DNA of 14,764 nucleotides, from contig JANRMF010000076.1 in the NCBI GenBank assembly GCA_033761815.1, positions 1 to 14,764 of the forward strand, written 5' to 3'. A program made the position numbers and the translations under genes. Shown piece by piece: positions 14,395 through 14,764 of this stretch (within the stretch, counting starts at the first letter, position 1; every line of letters starts with the position of its first letter). Under the pieces are notes generated by a model that was not told the origin of the DNA, made no database searches, and saw nothing but the letters and a program-made list of their open reading frames with translations. This stretch comes from JANRKH01 sp033761815 (GTDB lineage: Bacteria > Pseudomonadota > Alphaproteobacteria > Rickettsiales > Rickettsiaceae).

Positions 14395-14764
14395 GTGAAT
14401 TTTTTAGTTTTAACAACAAGGCAACATCTACCCCCTCTTTCATATTCCTCCTCTGCTCTGCTTGAGCCAGGAGATGTTGTCTTAGTTCCTTTGCAGAATC
14501 ACATTATCCAGGCCGTTGTGATTTCGCCTGATCTTAATAACGATCATAAATATAAGCTAAAGGAAATAAGCTGTAAAATTGAAAATATCAAAATAAGCCC
14601 AAAGTTACTTGAGTTTGCAACGCAAATGGCAAAATATTACATTATAGATCCCGCTTCCATATGCAAAATGATTTTGCCAATAAACCTTAAACCATCAATG
14701 AAAACCCGAGAAATTAATTCTAGCTTCAACATAAACCTTCCTGAGTTAAATTCCCAGCAGGATA
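14395..14764 (+). CDS. priA: Primosomal protein N' PriA (replication-restart helicase), N-terminal part, cut by window edge
   Basis: The first 123 codons are visible. The only usable start is GTG at 14395: an in-frame TAA lies at 14374-14376 and no ATG or TTG lies between. PriA is a cytoplasmic superfamily 2 helicase that recognises stalled forks and reloads DnaB through the primosome. The visible part is its N-terminal 3'-DNA-binding domain: NFLVLTTRQHLPPLSY, then EPGDVVLVPLQNHIIQAVVI (matching the GxRVxVPFG..xxGIVV strand pair of the family), then KYKLKEISCKIENIKISPKL and LEFATQMAKYYIIDPASICK, corresponding to the helix with WxAxYY and the start of LPxxLR. The usual phenylalanine of VPF is Leu and the following Gly is absent. 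The helicase motifs lie outside the window. Divergent from metG; no clear Shine-Dalgarno. Confidence 0.8.
   Translation, partial: MNFLVLTTRQHLPPLSYSSSALLEPGDVVLVPLQNHIIQAVVISPDLNNDHKYKLKEISCKIENIKISPKLLEFATQMAKYYIIDPASICKMILPINLKPSMKTREINSSFNINLPELNSQQD

Overview
The window reads as a stretch of an AT-rich alphaproteobacterial chromosome, most likely Rickettsiales or a close relative. The evidence is the base composition, the partial PriA at the right edge (its N-terminal domain resembles rickettsial PriA as I remember it), a short MetG without cysteines at the zinc knuckle, and a broken-up cell-wall/division gene cluster. Gene content is mostly housekeeping. I see no CRISPR array, tRNA, rRNA, transposase, phage gene, toxin-antitoxin pair or recognisable defence system.

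Layout, left to right. (1) The left edge holds the C-terminal end of a multi-spanning membrane protein of probable NuoN/NuoM/MrpD type, overlapped by a 118-residue membrane protein of unknown function. (2) ftsK (721-2904) encodes the septal DNA translocase. (3) A small-gene region (2905-3907) holds a 52-residue Asn/Gln/Gly-rich protein with a good ribosome binding site and a 150-residue single-pass membrane protein. The second is preceded by a TATAAT box and a perfect 19-bp palindrome. (4) miaB (3908-5242) encodes a tRNA methylthiotransferase. (5) A tight peptidoglycan cluster follows: PBP1A - murD - ftsW - murG (5292-11361), with a TAATG stop/start overlap at the first junction and gaps of 15 and 2 bp at the others. 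A highly charged predicted lipoprotein (11412-12506) comes 50 bp later. (6) A 104-bp palindromic element (12524-12627) sits between the convergent lipoprotein and metG genes. (7) metG lies on the minus strand (12696-14210) and diverges from a truncated priA (from 14395). The 184-bp divergent spacer carries two hairpin-forming inverted repeats.

The genes in block 5 work together. MurD adds D-Glu to UDP-MurNAc-L-Ala in the cytoplasm, MurG converts lipid I to lipid II, FtsW polymerises lipid II at the septum, and PBP1A polymerises and cross-links glycan in the periplasm. FtsK couples chromosome segregation to the same septum. So this organism very probably still builds peptidoglycan.

The parts least explained by known families are the four uncharacterised proteins (118, 52, 150 and 364 aa) and the intergenic palindromes, especially the 104-bp element. 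I found no convincing undescribed multi-gene system.
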